A stretch of DNA of 64,000 nt from Batillaria attramentaria (taxonomy: Eukaryota; Mollusca; Gastropoda; Batillariidae): NCBI GenBank assembly GCA_018292915.2, contig JACVVK020000294.1, positions 1 through 64,000 on the forward strand, in the 5' to 3' direction. A program made the position numbers and the translations under genes. The notes under the pieces are model-generated. The model was given only the letters and a program-made list of their open reading frames with translations, was not told the origin of the DNA and did not search any database. Of this stretch, positions 22,302 through 36,700 are shown in pieces (within the stretch, counting starts at the first letter, position 1; each line of letters begins with the position of its first letter).

Positions 22302-25300
22302 GTTTTCCTTTTCAAAATCACCACTGACATCAATTTTGATGTTACAATCTCCATGTGGACAGGTGAAGGGTACATAAACTGGTATGTATAAATGGCAAGT
22401 AACCTGGTAAGTTGCATATTTGGTGTTTCTAAATTATAGAAACACATGCCTAACTGGTAATCTTACATAACTCCTTTGAACCAATCCTATATAATTTACT
22501 CTTTCATAAAAAAAGGACTTTCACCCTCAGTGAAAATCTCTGAGAAAATGATTAAAAACAAAGAAGAAAGTGCATCTAACTTGTGTTTCAGATTTCGCAA
22601 GAATACAAAAACAAAAAAAAGGAACAGGGGAATAGAGAACAAATGATAAAGACGCCCTCTAGTCTGTGTAACACGTGGTTTCAAATACCTTTATACCGAG
22701 AAAATAGTGAACTCCACAAGTACTGGTGAAAATTCGCCAGCTGCTGAAATTTCATGTAAAATGTCTTTCAAACAATACATGGCACCATAACAAAAATCTC
22801 ATCTCTGTAAAACTGTTCTACTGACAAAGCTTTGCTACATGTGGTTTCACACACTAAAATATGGCACTTTGAAAGTAAGCAGGTTACATTAATAAAAGCA
22901 ACACATACATATATGTATATGCATCACATTATGAAATATGGCACTTAGTACAATAACCACGACTAAAACATGACAGATTGATGAGTTAGTCTACACACAA
23001 GACGATAGCTTTGCAAATGTAGCCAAGTTGACAGTGATGTACTTATAACTATTTACACACATATAAAAACAGTGACTTTATGCTGATACATGTACAAACA
23101 TCCAGTCAAAGCTGCCAACAGCAGTCAGTCAGCGTCTGAGACTTAGAAACAAACAAAAAGAATCGGTCAAGTTCTTCCATACTACACTCAACAGAACTAG
23201 AGAGACAGGGTTGTCTGTTTTAACTGTGTTGTGCGTTTTAATTATCAGTAATTTCCATCATCAGCAAAACCAAGGGTGGTTCCCCTCATCTAGCCCCTTT
23301 CAAATTCCTGTAGAGTTTTGATAACCAGCATGTATGGACAGTCACTCGAGCAGGTTTGACGATGTAAACATGGCACCAATCCATTAATGACAGGAAAGCC
23401 TGACAAAAATGTCATGCAATACACAGAGCTTGAACTGATGAACACACATGCACACACACACACAAAGAGGGCCAAAACACTCTTCTTCAATCTGAAAAAT
23501 GGGTCCAAAGTTTCCAGCGGCAAGCTGAATGTGTCTTCCGAAGAAGATCATCAAAAAGAAATTGGTGGTTGATGAAAAACAACAACAGCAACAAAAAACA
23601 GTACATTTCTGACAACTTTGTTACACCCCAAAGTTGCACAAACTTCTGCAAGAGGCACTGACACCACTCGCTTCAAAACGCAACACTAAGACAGTCTCAG
23701 TTGTCAAGAAACAAAGATGCTTTCAACTCTGTCAAACGTTCAACACAAACTGCAGACGTTATTTTCAAACTCTTCTGATACCATGGCTGGTTTTACACTG
23801 AATATCTTCTGATTTGCACAAACAGAATCATAAAATCATCCCAAGAAAAATACAAACAACTCAAAAATGAAGCAAGTTTCAATTGTCCCTCGTTTAGACC
23901 GATGGAGGGGAGGGACGCCAAGGGCAAAAAAAGAGACAAAGCACACTAATAAATGAATTTTGGGAGGTTGGGGGCCACTGATAACTCCACAGCTACACAG
24001 TTAACACATTTCAGTTTGAGGCTGCTGCTTTCAAGACTCCTTTTCATTAAGCATCATCAAATCAGCTTGTTATCAACAAAACAGCAGTTGTTTGAATGGT
24101 GCTTTTGGCAGTCCATTTCTATTCGAAGCAAAGTGTTCAGTCGACAAACAAGTTTCTTCTTTTCAGAGCTTTTGGGGGGTCACTTCATGAGTATTTCCAT
24201 TCAAACCGAGTAGGTATTATGCTTCCTTCAAATCACAACAAAATCCAATAGAATCAGTGACGCCCTTACACAATCTGCAGTAACCATGGTCCCAAACCCT
24301 CACCCTGGTCATTTTCTAAATCAAATTCATATAACTTCAGTCAACTTCATCAAACTCCCAAAAAATGTCAAGGCCTATTCTGATCACCTTGTGGCCAAAC
24401 CTTTTCTCCAACAAAAACAATCTGTGCTCCACTACACTCCCAAAATGCAAGGAGGCAGATGTTACCATGTCATGGGTGATCTGTGTATGATGTTCTTCTT
24501 GCTGGACTGTGTCAGTGTTTTCAATACAGTATTTAAGAAAAAGTGCAATTCACAATGCATGTTCTAAAACATTCATTAATAAATATATTTGAAAAGCTTT
24601 GACATCATGACAGAGATTACCCACCGAAAGAAGGAGTTTGTCCCCAGTAAGCTGCTTTTACATATAATTCCAGTCAGTGGTTATTTTGTGCGTAAAAAGC
24701 GTAACTTTACAAACACCCACTACGAACTGTGATAAAATCACAGAGTACCAAGTTCCTGAGCCACATCCATTGTCACAGACCCTGTGCCGTTCTACTAGAA
24801 GCATGGAGCTCCTCTTTCGTAGAAAATGGTGACTCTTGTTTCTCAAGACAAATCCAGTTCTAATGTATGCATGGCTGTAGTTTCCACACTTACAGAAACA
24901 GCCTGTAATTTTTACAGCATCTGAATCTCATATTCAAGCGGCAAGAAGTTACACTGCGAGAACTGTCACTTCCATCAGACCATTACCTACTTACAAAGTT
25001 TGAAGCACGCATCTAAGGTGACAGTGAGGTGTTAGGGTGTGGCTGCGATATGTGGGAGACAAACCCATCTGTCATGTGGTTAATGGATCACGAAAGACAT
25101 GATATGGTCATACTGACACTGTGGCAAACACAATTTAAAAAACAAAACAAAAAACAACCGAAAAATAACCCCGCAAAAATGGTGACTGGCAGCATACTCG
25201 GCATGCTCATCAATCAAACCAAACCAGATATGATAATATATATTTTTTATATATAGTGAAAATCAAACCTGAAAAAAAAAAAAATCAATGCTGTTCTTTC

Positions 25301-25553
25301 TTCATACTAAACAAGTGCCTATTTCTAAAATGTATCCAGTACCAGAAATTCCTTCCAAGTCATTCTCCGGCTTTACTCTGGGCCTGATCCTTGCTCTTGC
25401 AGACGTCCTCCCTCAGACTAAGCCTGGAGGCTGCACGAGACGGAAACTTTTCACTTGACACAACAACTGCGAGAATCGCTGGTTGACTGGCCACTCACAG
25501 CAATGTCACTGGCAGTCACGTGAGATCAAACCTGTTGTTCTCTTCCCCTTTTT
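22302..25553 (-). other. Probable long 3' UTR of ERICH1
   Basis: About 3.25 kb with no coding exon on either strand, A/T-rich. It is assigned to ERICH1 because the first canonical poly(A) signal lies at its far end. Variant signals or extra intergenic sequence inside it cannot be excluded. Confidence 0.45.
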
Positions 25554-28500
25554 TCAACCTTTGTTCACAATTTCATCCATCCAGAACCTCAGCATTCGCA
25601 CAATGAACGTCCGTATATCTGCAACATGTGAAAGAACTGGTCTACACAACAAATCAGGTTAATGCTGCTCAAAATACTAGCCTGAAAATCAAAAGCAATT
25701 TTATTAACTTGAAAAGTACACTTAACACCCATCTTCAGTTACGGAGAACACCACAGCCACAAAAATACTGCAACAACTCTACACAGATCTGACATCTCTG
25801 CCATATAAAGTAAAATGAAGCTTATTATTATGCAAAAACTAATTTAAAAAAAAAAAAAATGGAGTAAACAGCAGCTAAGACAAAATGAAACATGTTTCAC
25901 GATCTCCACACAAAACTACACTGCAAGCCTGACCTGAATCATAGCCAAGTTCATTCTCCACGCGTGTGATGGTTGAAGCAGCCAGATTTTTGCTGCGCAG
26001 AACCAGCACAGACTTGGCACGGCTCAGCAGCTGCAGGTCGGCCCAGCTACCCTCACCAGATGCGCTCAAACACTTGAGGACAGCGGCTGCTCTGTAACCG
26101 TCCTCTTCAACACTCTCCCCTTTCAGGCGAGCTGCAAGGAACAAGGATCCACCAGAGATTTGTATCAAGATGTGATAAAAGCAAACATTCTGGAGAAACC
26201 ACAGGTAGGGTTAAAACTACTTCGCTACAACGAGCAAGAACAAACACCTCAAACCACATTTATCAGCACACAAAAACTGGTTTTCTTTCAGTTTCACTGC
26301 AGGCGTGCATAAGCAACTGAACCTAACTGACTGCACTTAGGCGCACTCTTAGCTACATGTGCATAATAATAATTAAATTATAGAAAAGACAGGTCACACA
26401 TTCACCATGTAATAATGGCATAGTAACAGGAACACAAGGGCATATATCCAAAACAACGGCTGTATGCCTGTTACTCTCACAAGAAAAGCCCACAGACACA
26501 CACACGAATACACAGTCTACACACACTGAGATGTATGCCAAGTGCACGTCTCACCTTCGCTACAATAAACATCCCATATTGCATCCAGAAACTCCGTGAC
26601 ATCTTCAACCATGGTTCGTAATTTCTCCACAGTACTGAAAAACATCAATCAGAATTCATCAATAATGTGTGCATTCAAAGAGTGTGCACCAAAGATTTAC
26701 ATATTAAAGATTTGCATATTTACACTTCTTCCTTGCATGGCAGCTCAAGATGACAATACAGTGAAATACTTCTTTGGTGTCCCTGAGCGGCAAACTCCTT
26801 GTGTACAACATAAAGTATTACAATTTACCACCTTCAGAAGGATTAGCAGGCACACTGACAACTTACAATATCTGTACCTGGCTGGGAAATGCAATCACAT
26901 ATTTACTGCCCTAACAGCAATACTGCACACAGGTTTGATATATATATGCAGCTGATAATATTATTGATACCTACAACTGTTCATTTTCGCTGGAATAGAT
27001 GAACTCCTTGGCTCGCTGGACTTCAAGTCTGTTCAGCAGGTGTTTCCTCCGTTTCTTTTTCAACTTTCTCTTCTGGTTTTTCGTAAGGTCTATACCTACA
27101 GAACTGTCTGTATTCACAGCTGGTTTGCCAAGCTCCGAACTCTCCGTGAATTCTGTGCCACTTTTTTCACTGGCATTATCCAGGCGAATCCTCTTCTTCT
27201 GTGCGCCATCTGAAACCAGAAATGTCCTACTCTCGTAGCTACTGTACATCAGTGTTACTTTCTCATTACACACTATAGTGCATAAATTATGCACAGAAAT
27301 CTGAAAATGATACAGATAATTCAAATGACTGCGTCTCAGGGACACACACGCTTTACTGGTACACGTACTGCCCTGCCCGTTAGAACGATCTCTGCTCAGA
27401 GCAGATGACAGAATAGTTGTAGCCAGAGTTGCATCCCTTCCCTAAAGGGACTCGTTTGGCGGCTAACGCTGATGACTCGGACTTATCATCGAGAATGGGT
27501 CAGCACCACAGACTATGATGATTCTGCTTGAAGTTCAACAAACGACCAGAAGATGAGACTGGCAAGTCAAACTGTGACAAGACATGAACCCACTGCCAGA
27601 CAGCAGCAGATACACAAAGTCCATAGTTGCAGTTGCACAACAGGCCAGTTGAATTATCAAATCATGATTCTGATCACCGCCCAAAACATGTGATCAACAC
27701 CAATTCTGGACGAAAAATAGGATTCTGTGTGTGTGTGTCTGTGTGTGTGTTATATATCTTATACAGGTGTGTTTTGTGTCTCTTATAGCCAATTAAGTTT
27801 TTCACTGCTGAGTAAGGGACTTGCAGAAATTGCAAAAGAACCCCCTGAAATTTTGGAAGAGTGTCTCTGGAACCGTTTGGCCTGAAAGTTATGGGAAACA
27901 CGGTACACTGTATTCTATGAACACTTGTCTAGATCTATACAGACTCAGTTTACTGAAATGCAAGTTGACGGTGATATCGTGCATTGCACCTATCACCTAG
28001 GTGATATCGTGCAGTGCACCTAGCCTCAGCTACAAAATAACTGGACATGTTAAAAATGAATCAGACTGATGCCCTGCTGCTTCACATACCTGTCTCATCC
28101 CCACTAGACCGTGTAGACACGTCTCCCTTGTATATTGACCCTCTCCCATCAAGTGGGGCCATCAGGACTGTGTAGAGATGAGATGTGGATGTGGTAGTGG
28201 TTGTGCCGCTTGTTGTGGAGTTCTTGCCGTTATTGTCGTTGCCGGCGTCTGTGACGACGATACTGGCATCACTGCTAACACTGTTGTTCTCTGCGGGTTC
28301 GTTTTCATTGTTCTCTGTGGTTTCATTTTCATTGTTCTCTTCAGTTTCATTGTCATTGTCAGCCTCCTCTTTCTCTTTTTCCTCCGATACTTCCGATTCT
28401 TGGTCGCCCTGCTTCAAGGGAGCGTCATTCTCTTTGTCCGTTACTGTCTTCTCTTCTTCCTTGTTCTCATCACCTTTGTCCTTGCTTTCATCAGCGGTGT

Positions 28501-29351
28501 CGTCCCCTGATTCCGTGTTGGCTGTTTCTGTGGGATCAGGAAGTCCATAAAGACGACTGAGGACTTTATTCCTGAATGCTATTGACAAGGTAAATAAGAC
28601 TGTGAGTGTGCAACGATTACTTTTCACAACCAACAACAACAGAAAGGAAAAGGCACACGGAAATCTTAAGGCTTTGTGTAACCTGTACCATATAGGACAA
28701 ACCCAAGTGTAGCCCAATTCATGTGACAGTTACCTACGACCCAGTGACCTAAATATGCAATGTACAATATGCTCTAGCAATTTTTTTTTTTGTGTGTAGC
28801 AGGTGTCAGCGACATGCAGGTGCACTATTCCTAGTTTAAACAATGACTTGGAGGCTGGTGAGCTAACAGCTGCAACTTACTGCTAGTGTACTGACAAACA
28901 CCCTACATGAAACAAATTAAAATTAATGACTTGACACATTTGAAAACTTTGACTGTACAATATTAAACACAAACATAAAACAGGCTTGAAGCAAGACCTC
29001 TCCGCATTTCCCGTTTTGCCTGTATCAACACAAAAGGGGGGGGATTGTATCGTTTTCTAAGTTCTTGTTTTATTGGACCGTTAAGCCTACGTAGGGAGCG
29101 GAATTCAACATCTAAATACAAATCCGTCTGTCTAATAAAGAACCACCTATGAACGAATGTAAGCTCAAGCTGGCTTCCCCTTTCATTCCTCACATCTGAC
29201 CCGGTGAGGTCAAACGGCCTTTGCGCAACCACGGATCATGTTTCTTTATTGTGTCTACTGGCGGCTTTCGATTCCTCCTACAGCAGAACAACAATGATGT
29301 GGCTACCAATAACGATCAGACGAAACCAATCGTGCTTCGATTAGTGGCCAT
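25554..29351 (-). CDS. ERICH1: ERICH1-like glutamate-rich protein, 6 coding exons
   Basis: Exons in transcript order: 29351-29327, 28578-28090, 27209-26975, 26634-26555, 26131-25934, 25618-25554. The total is 1,092 nt, or 363 aa (human about 443). The N-terminus MATNRSTIAFRNKVLSRLY matches human MAAHRKHVFVEKVLQRLF. Residues of about 30-115 are very acidic, with repeated NENET/NENEP units. A basic KNQKRKLKKKRRK motif near 215-227 matches KNKKRKLKKK in ERICH1. The C-terminal half is helical with little charge bias, and the end IRTFIVRMLRFWMDEI matches human ARVISAFFSYWITHI. Function is unknown; the basic motif suggests nuclear localisation (inference). Exon 1 is only 25 nt and its donor (ATTG/GTTTCG) is weak. 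It is supported by phase and by the N-terminal match rather than by splice-site strength. The other junctions are standard GT-AG. Confidence 0.88.
28162..28500 (-). repeat. Acidic low-complexity coding segment in ERICH1 exon 2
   Basis: Codons for E, N, D and T dominate and form imperfect NENE-(T/P)-(T/A)-EN repeats. The antisense open frames here (rich in V/F/L/S) are shadows of this composition, not genes. Confidence 0.85.
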
Positions 29352-30311
29352 AGCTAAAATGTAGGTGGCTATTTTTGAGTGACCTACTGCACTGGCCTAG
29401 ATCTACTGAAACATTTTCTTTCTTTCATCCTCGTTGTTCGCAAGGACAGACCACTCTTCACATTTCAAAATGCAGCGACTAGGTGAAATAAGAACAAAAC
29501 AAACACGATTTGCTTGTGTTTTTATACTGGAAATAATATTCCCTCACCTTCATTCTTCTCCATCGCTCCGAAATCCCGGAGAATTTAAAACCGTATGCAT
29601 TTGTGCCGCCTTCTGCTCCGATGTTTTGACTCAACATGTGGTTAGAATGCAGTGCCGTCTGGAGGAAGCCGACAATAACTAGGTCAAACCGTCGGGAGGC
29701 ACCGTCGGGGATGAGAAAAACAAAACAAAAGCCAAGGGACGCAACTTGATGATAAGTTTGTAAAGTGGCGTGAAAGGGGTACACTATCACAAATATAAAA
29801 ATAACGTAAGAGAAACGTGGGTAGGTTTTGTTGTGGGATTTGTTTTTAAAGGAAATGTCTACTTGGTATGGTATGGTAGACTTCTCCTCGGCGCACATGT
29901 CCTCCGCTGAAATGCTCACGGCGCCGCAGGGCTGGAGGACAAAGCAGTGAAAGCCTGCTGCCGCTAAGCACTACTTTATGTGCGAACCTCCACCCAGCTA
30001 TTCACTCTGGTGCGTGCGACAGTATTTCTGTTTTACCACGCCACCGGCCACAGCCTACTTCTTCTATTTGAGTACCCTCCTCTCGGAAACTGTTCAATTT
30101 CCTGAAAACCAAGTGACATTTCACCTAAGTTGTTAAATACAGTATCACTGCTTAAATTTTGCCACCTGCTAACACTTTTTGTGCACAGCTTTTCTTGTTT
30201 CTGTAAATGGCATGTGGTTTACCAGTATTATTTTTTTAATGAAAAGGTTTGAAGTGTATTCAATGGACCCATTTCTTTTTCCATCTCCACAGCATTCAGA
30301 TGAAAAGTATG

Positions 30312-30356
<45 letters not shown>

Positions 30357-33300
30357 GGGCCTCTAATCATTTATTTCTGCATAATCTTCATGTTTAACTG
30401 TGACACTGAACAGACTAAAATTCCATAAAGAATTTGCATCTGTCCTAAATTACACATACTTGCTAGTACTCATACACCTCCACACATACACGTACCGAAG
30501 AATGTGCTGTTCTGACGTAACTACAACATCCATATAAACACAGTGATAACAATTGATAATACAATCCACACAAAACAGAAAAAAAAAAACACAAGTGCTT
30601 ATTGAAACCTTGTATAAAAACAGGAAAAAGACTTGACAAATGATATGAATAGTTTCTCTGTTCAGGCTTTCACAACTAGAGCATAACCAAATGCTAGAAA
30701 TATATATATCTTTAAAATACCAAATGCACTGCAGTTTCAAACTGTCAACTTGAAAACTCAAGATTTTTTTTTTCTACCCCCCCCCCCCCCCCCAAATATA
30801 CTGTATACACAACAAAAGCATGGAAATAAGAAAGAATAATACACCATCCCTTTCTAAAACATTTGAAAAGTGAGAGAAAATGAAGTGGGGAAACAACAAT
30901 GAAAATAAATGAAGTACATGTCCTGTGATAGCGAACAACATGGAAACATATTATTGTGTACCCCACACAAATCATATACAAAACATTACCTCGTCCACTG
31001 AAGGAATACCTGATACATACATGTACACGCACCAACCTCCCACCCTTCATGCTTCCAAAACTGTACAAGACTTTTTTTACTCCTAGTTCATGAGATAGCA
31101 CACTACACACCAAGACGTGAGATCTGGACAAAACTGATGTCTCACAGAATGGATGAAAAATATCAAAATGTCTCGAGATTCCATCCAAATCAGTAAGAGT
31201 AATGGCGGCTCATAAAGCGGGGTACATGGTACAGGGACATGTGCACTATTGATGGTCAACCTTACATCTAGACCCCATGAAAACTAGAATAAACAACTTT
31301 GTACATGTACATGGTTATGATAATCTGTAATTTCACCTTGGAAATTTAAGTGCCTGTATACCCTGATTTCATTTTAAGTAAGCATTGCACAATGAAATGA
31401 GAACCCTTGTGTCGTTTTGATTTCATCTAGTGCATGTCCACAGAAGTGGCCAAATGCACAAGACGTACCGGAGCAAGTGGGCTCCAAAATCAAACGTAAC
31501 GGTGGTGCCCAAAAACAAACCTATGGGTCCCAAAACCTGGTCATCAACGTGATGAGTGCCAACCCAGGGATGCTTACTGTCCAGCTTTCCAAGACAATTC
31601 AGTAAGAGATGGAAGGGGCCACTGGATCCATGACCTTTTTTAAACAAAGGAGCCATGCGTATACAGGGGCCAACAGCATTAAAATGTAATACAATGATAC
31701 TGGTGCGAAAACATGTACAGTATCATAGATGACGTAGTTCCAGCAGTGGCGATCCTTATGTAATTCACTGATGACAATGAAAAATTACTGTATCTGTGCA
31801 AACAGCAAGATGAAAGTAAAGCGTATAGTTACTGACTTGCACAACCCATCTGGCCAGTCTTGTCACTTGCGCTGACAAAGTATACATGTATTTGCATAGT
31901 ACACCACATCGTATTCACAAACTGAAAGATCTTCTACCTTTACAGAATTAATCCCCTGGCAAAAACACAGTCCGCAACAGAACCAGAAGACACAAAAACT
32001 TCACTGTCTAATTGCTCACTCACACTGACAAATATCAATGTAATTCACAATGTTGCCAAACAAAGTAAACCTTCACAAGCCCTTTCTACATAGTAAACAC
32101 ATACTTCCTGATGTGACATTTCTTTCTATACAAATAATTATACTTTGTGTGTCATCTGACATTAATTCTGTACATGAAATCTAAGATTTAAAGCTGTGTA
32201 AGTCAGGACATGTGTTAATTCTGTTGTATGTTTCCCGCTCAACAATAATGCATGTTAATATTCATTTCACAAATGACAAGATACAACTTGCTGAAACTGA
32301 AAACTAAATGAAAAAGTATGCAAGCACATTACCCAAATATCGTATGACCCAGAGACAGTGAGACTAGGGTCACAGTTTGAACTTCATATTGCATCTCATC
32401 GAACATTTCATGCTCTCGAGTTTGGCTCGCTCGCACTGTTTATGAGCACCTCTGTTTGAGCTTTAGCGACAAAGTTTCAGGAAATGTTACTACCAGTCAA
32501 TCTTACTGTATCAACATACCAAGGAACTTTCAGCTACTTCCACATCTACTGTGAAACAATACTGTAAAGTAAATAATACCTCCTTTCAAAAAGAAAATAT
32601 TGTACATGTATCTGGTGAGCATCAATGAAATGACAATACAGTAAACACTGTCTACCAATTAGCCCCAAGTTGTTGCCACTATCTTGAGTTCTAGCTGAAT
32701 GACAGTGTGGCTGTTACGAGCATACAGTGTCTTTGACACACAGTTTTTGCAGAAGCAGTCAGGAGATTACACTGACAATAACACGGTCATGATAGCACTT
32801 TCATGCAAAGCAGGCCTACAGAATTTCATCTTTTTTTCCTTTTTCTTTTTTTTAAAACTGATATGGTAACACTATGATGAACTGTTCTACAAACGCAAAC
32901 ATGCTTACTTATTCTTTCACTCAGCATCATGAAACAAAAACACCAGTGCTTTCGACTCCTCTTCATTATAAATTCTGCTGGAAAGTTTTGAGGAAAATGG
33001 TCATGCCGTGGAAATTTGTCATACATGATACTGGTTCAGGGGTGTCTGAGATCACCACTAATAAAGAAACTGGAGGTGGTACAGCAGATTATGACATTAT
33101 GTGCGGTCCCCGAGAAACTTAAGTGGTCAGTTCCACAAGTTTGAAAGCGAGTATCTGCATTTCTCTTAAATCGCAGTCAAATTCTGAAATATCTAAGTCC
33201 AGACCGCTAACACAAATTATTACTGAAATATGCACATCTTCGATAAGGCAAGGTGTGAAACATTACTTCTTACCTTATAGTAGACTGTGTCCCTGCCCAT

Positions 33301-33459
33301 GATAACAACAACAACAAACCACCAATGCACCCAAATAACATATATTATATTATATATATCCATGCTCAACTATTGATAGCAACCAACCACCAATTTAGCA
33401 TCGTGTGTTTACATTGTATGCACCAAAACAAGTGAATGCATGATGAACAATGTACAACT
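29352..33459. other. Intergenic region between ERICH1 and the acetyl-CoA synthetase gene
   Basis: About 4.1 kb between the 5' end of ERICH1 and the inferred 3' end of ACSS, both on the minus strand. It should include the ERICH1 promoter, near 29,350-29,950. It contains a (CA)n array at 30,313-30,354 and a C-run at 30,777-30,793. No exon or transposon ends were recognised. Confidence 0.6.
30313..30354. repeat. (CA)21 microsatellite
   Basis: Pure CA repeat, intergenic. Confidence 0.95.
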
Positions 33460-33479
33460 AATCTGTATGTGGAGATTTT

Positions 33480-33493
33480 TTTATTTTTTTATT
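33480..33493 (-). terminator. Poly(A) signals for the acetyl-CoA synthetase gene
   Basis: Two overlapping A-rich AATAAA motifs (plus-strand TTTATT at 33,480-33,485 and 33,488-33,493) lie about 250 bases after the stop codon at 33,739. They are embedded in an A-rich tract, so their use is uncertain. Confidence 0.5.
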
Positions 33494-33738
33494 TTTTTTT
33501 TTAACTTTTTGTTGTTGTTGAGAACTGCTTCTCTGTAACCTGCAGTAAGAAAAAGCTATCACAATTCTCAACTCGACGCACGCCCAGCGGTGGGCACAAC
33601 TTTGGTCACTGACGCGTTGGTCAGAGAACAGCTGCAGCCTAAAAATGTGCACGTAAAAGACAACAACTATCCCTGAAAGACCACTGCTACACAAGATTGA
33701 CAACATGATTTGTCTACGCTGCTGAGTCACTCCTCCAT

Positions 33739-36700
33739 CTATGCGTCTGCTGGCCGGAATTTAAAGAGAAGGTCAATGACACTCTCATCAGCGAGAGTCG
33801 AGGTGTCTCCAAGGTCGCGTTCCCCGCGAGCTATCTTGCGAAGAATGCGTCGCATGATCTTCCCTGAGCGAGTCTTTGGCAAAGCTGGGGCATTCTGGAT
33901 GAAGTCAGGCTGAGCAAACGGTCCAATTTTTGTCCTCACTGCAAAAAACATAAACAGTTAACTTCAAACTGCTGAAATACCACAACACGCTGTGGTACGC
34001 CAGTAACAAAATACTGCAGGGTTCTTGCAATGATCAAATCTACACTACAGCATAATGCCTCTCATGAGATTTTTTTTAAAGCTTGTTAAACCTTACCTAC
34101 TGCTAACCTTATTCCACTAGATGCTACTGTAAATTCTTCAACTCATACATAAGTGACCTGATGTGCTACTTCTGTGTGGATTTTTCACCTCTGAAATATT
34201 TCGAGCTGTTTGAACAATTACGAATCAGTGAAATTACCAGAAAATAAAGATGCATACAACACTGTCAAAGAAAGCAAAGAGATCCTTAAAGATCTAAGCT
34301 CCCAACAAAAAGCTTTCCAATGTGTAAACAATTTTTTACAGAGTCGACCATGCAAGCACAGTCAACTCTGTCACAGTTGCAGAGTTTTCAGTGTCCCTGA
34401 AACCCCAATAAAAGCCAAGGGCAGCCTGATTTCACAGCTCAGTTTGCGTTTTGACGCTGAGCCAGAAAGATCGTGCAACTATCAACATCTGCTAGACACT
34501 GTAGCAATGTGTCTCGCTCACTGACCAAAAGTCAAATAATGTCACAGCAAACTTGTGCTCTGGTTTTATAAGGGTCCCCGAAGCGCTGAAAATTCTGCAA
34601 CTCTGACAAAGTTGCCTGGATTATGCACAGTTGAAGGAGTTGCAGTTTTAAAAAGCGCAATGTTCACCGCTTTTTGCTGAGATTGCAGATTTTTAATGTG
34701 CTATTTCATGATAATATTAATAACCTATGGATTGTTGTTTATTAATGGCATGAACATAAGGAAGAAAGAGCCCTGGCCACGAGTAATGTCCAAACATGAC
34801 CACACTCACCCTTGTTCTTCAGCTCCACAATAAGATCATCATTGAACTCCTCACCCTTGAGAAATGAAAATAATATTGTTAGTGTTCATTTGCACTGTTC
34901 AGAATTAATCCAGGGACAAAGAACAAACAAACATTTACAAAAAACAAACAAACAAACAAACAAACAAAACAAACACCACCAACCACACACACGCACATCC
35001 ACACACACACCAAACCAACGGAAAGAAACTAGAAATATCAAAAGAGTTGAAATCCCCAAAGTACCATTTATCATTTTCACATGACCCTGCATTGTGGGGG
35101 AACACTGGTTTCAGAAACACATCCTGGGGGGTTTAAAAACAGAAAAAGAAAAAAGAAAGAAGTGATCCTCGCCTCCTTGAGAGTCACAAAGCAGTATATG
35201 CACTCTCCCTTGATGGTGTGAGGGTGGGAGACGGAGGCTGCCTCTGCCACAGCCTTGTGCTCAATCATGGCCGACTCCACCTCAGCTGTGGAGAGCAGGT
35301 GACCGGACACGTTCACCATATCATCTATACGGCCGGTGATCCAGATGTACCCGTCCTTGTCCCGGTGGGCACCTGCATAACATGTGTGATGACATGAAAC
35401 TTAGGAACACATTTCATGTAATATTCACAATCCCCTGCAAGGAACGAAGACTCCAAGATCAGTAAACAGGCAGATCTGACTGGGCCAATCCTCAAGTGAT
35501 GATGTCAAACAAACCAGATCACATATATACATTCTCAAAAATAGTGAGGCCTCTGCCCGAAACCACAGCCAATCAACAACCACCCATGTGATCAGCAGAC
35601 TAAACACAGCTGACAAAGTACGCTTCATAAGCAATGGTCAAAGTGACATTTTGTGTTAAATCTGTTTCCCCCATCTGAGCTAATTATCACCATGTCATGC
35701 ATCTCTCTAAATGTGTTCCAGCCAGTGACCTGTTTTTTGTTTTTTTTGCAAATGGATTCCCCCCCCCCCCCCCCCGAAATCCTAAAGCAGGTGAGCGGTG
35801 GTCTAATAGGTAGCGCTTCGGACTTAGCTGCTGCGCTACTGAATGGCCGTCCCAGCGATGAAGAGTCAAGCAGGTGAGAGGTGGTCTAATAGGTAGCGCA
35901 TCGGACTTAGCTGCTGTGCTACTGAATGGCCGTCACAGCGATGAAGAGTGGGTTCGAACCCAGGTCGAGCTTGTGATATGTAATACTGATTTTTCCGGCT
36001 ACCAGGCTGCTCATCGGGGGTTTCTCTCCAGGTTATCCGCCTTTTTTCCCCCAGCAAAAGTTGAAAAATAGGACAGGTATTGGGTGGCGATGCACCACAG
36101 CGACCTGCTTTATCTGGGTGAAGCAGCTAAAATTTCCCGAAAGGAACAATAAAGTAGGAAAGTAATTTTAAAAAAAAGAAAAAAAAAGTGCATGCACGAG
36201 GATAGATTGCAAGAGGTTTGTACATTAGCACACCTTGCATCTCCAAGTTCTGTGCATCGAAATACCTACCATCTCCTGTGCAGTAGTAGCCAGGGAATTT
36301 CTTGAAGTATGTGGTTTCAAAGCGTTCATGGTTGCCGTACACTGTCCGCATGATACCAGGCCACGGCTGTTGAAACACCTAGCGAAAAAAAAACAAAAAA
36401 CGCAGAAATAAACAAACCGGCAATTTTGGTAGCAAATTAAAAAAAAAAAAAAAAAAAAATCAATCTGCTGATACTAACCGTACAGGTACAGGCATCATTT
36501 GCTGACTTACGTACATTCCCAACAGTCAAAATAAGGCTGCACTCGAGGTATATAAAACAAATTGTAAAGAAAGAAAGAAAAGCTGACCACATTTCACAGC
36601 TTTCATTTTTCCTAAAAGCAAACACCTTGTTGTTACTACCACAAGCATGTGCCTCCTTCACTTTTTCACAACCATGCACCCAGCGTTTAGGCAGAGCCCT

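Noticed and set aside
28178..28550. Plus-strand open frames of 110 and 121 codons
   Set aside because: They are antisense to the acidic ERICH1 exon 2; their Val/Ser/Phe-rich composition is the complement of Glu/Asn codons.
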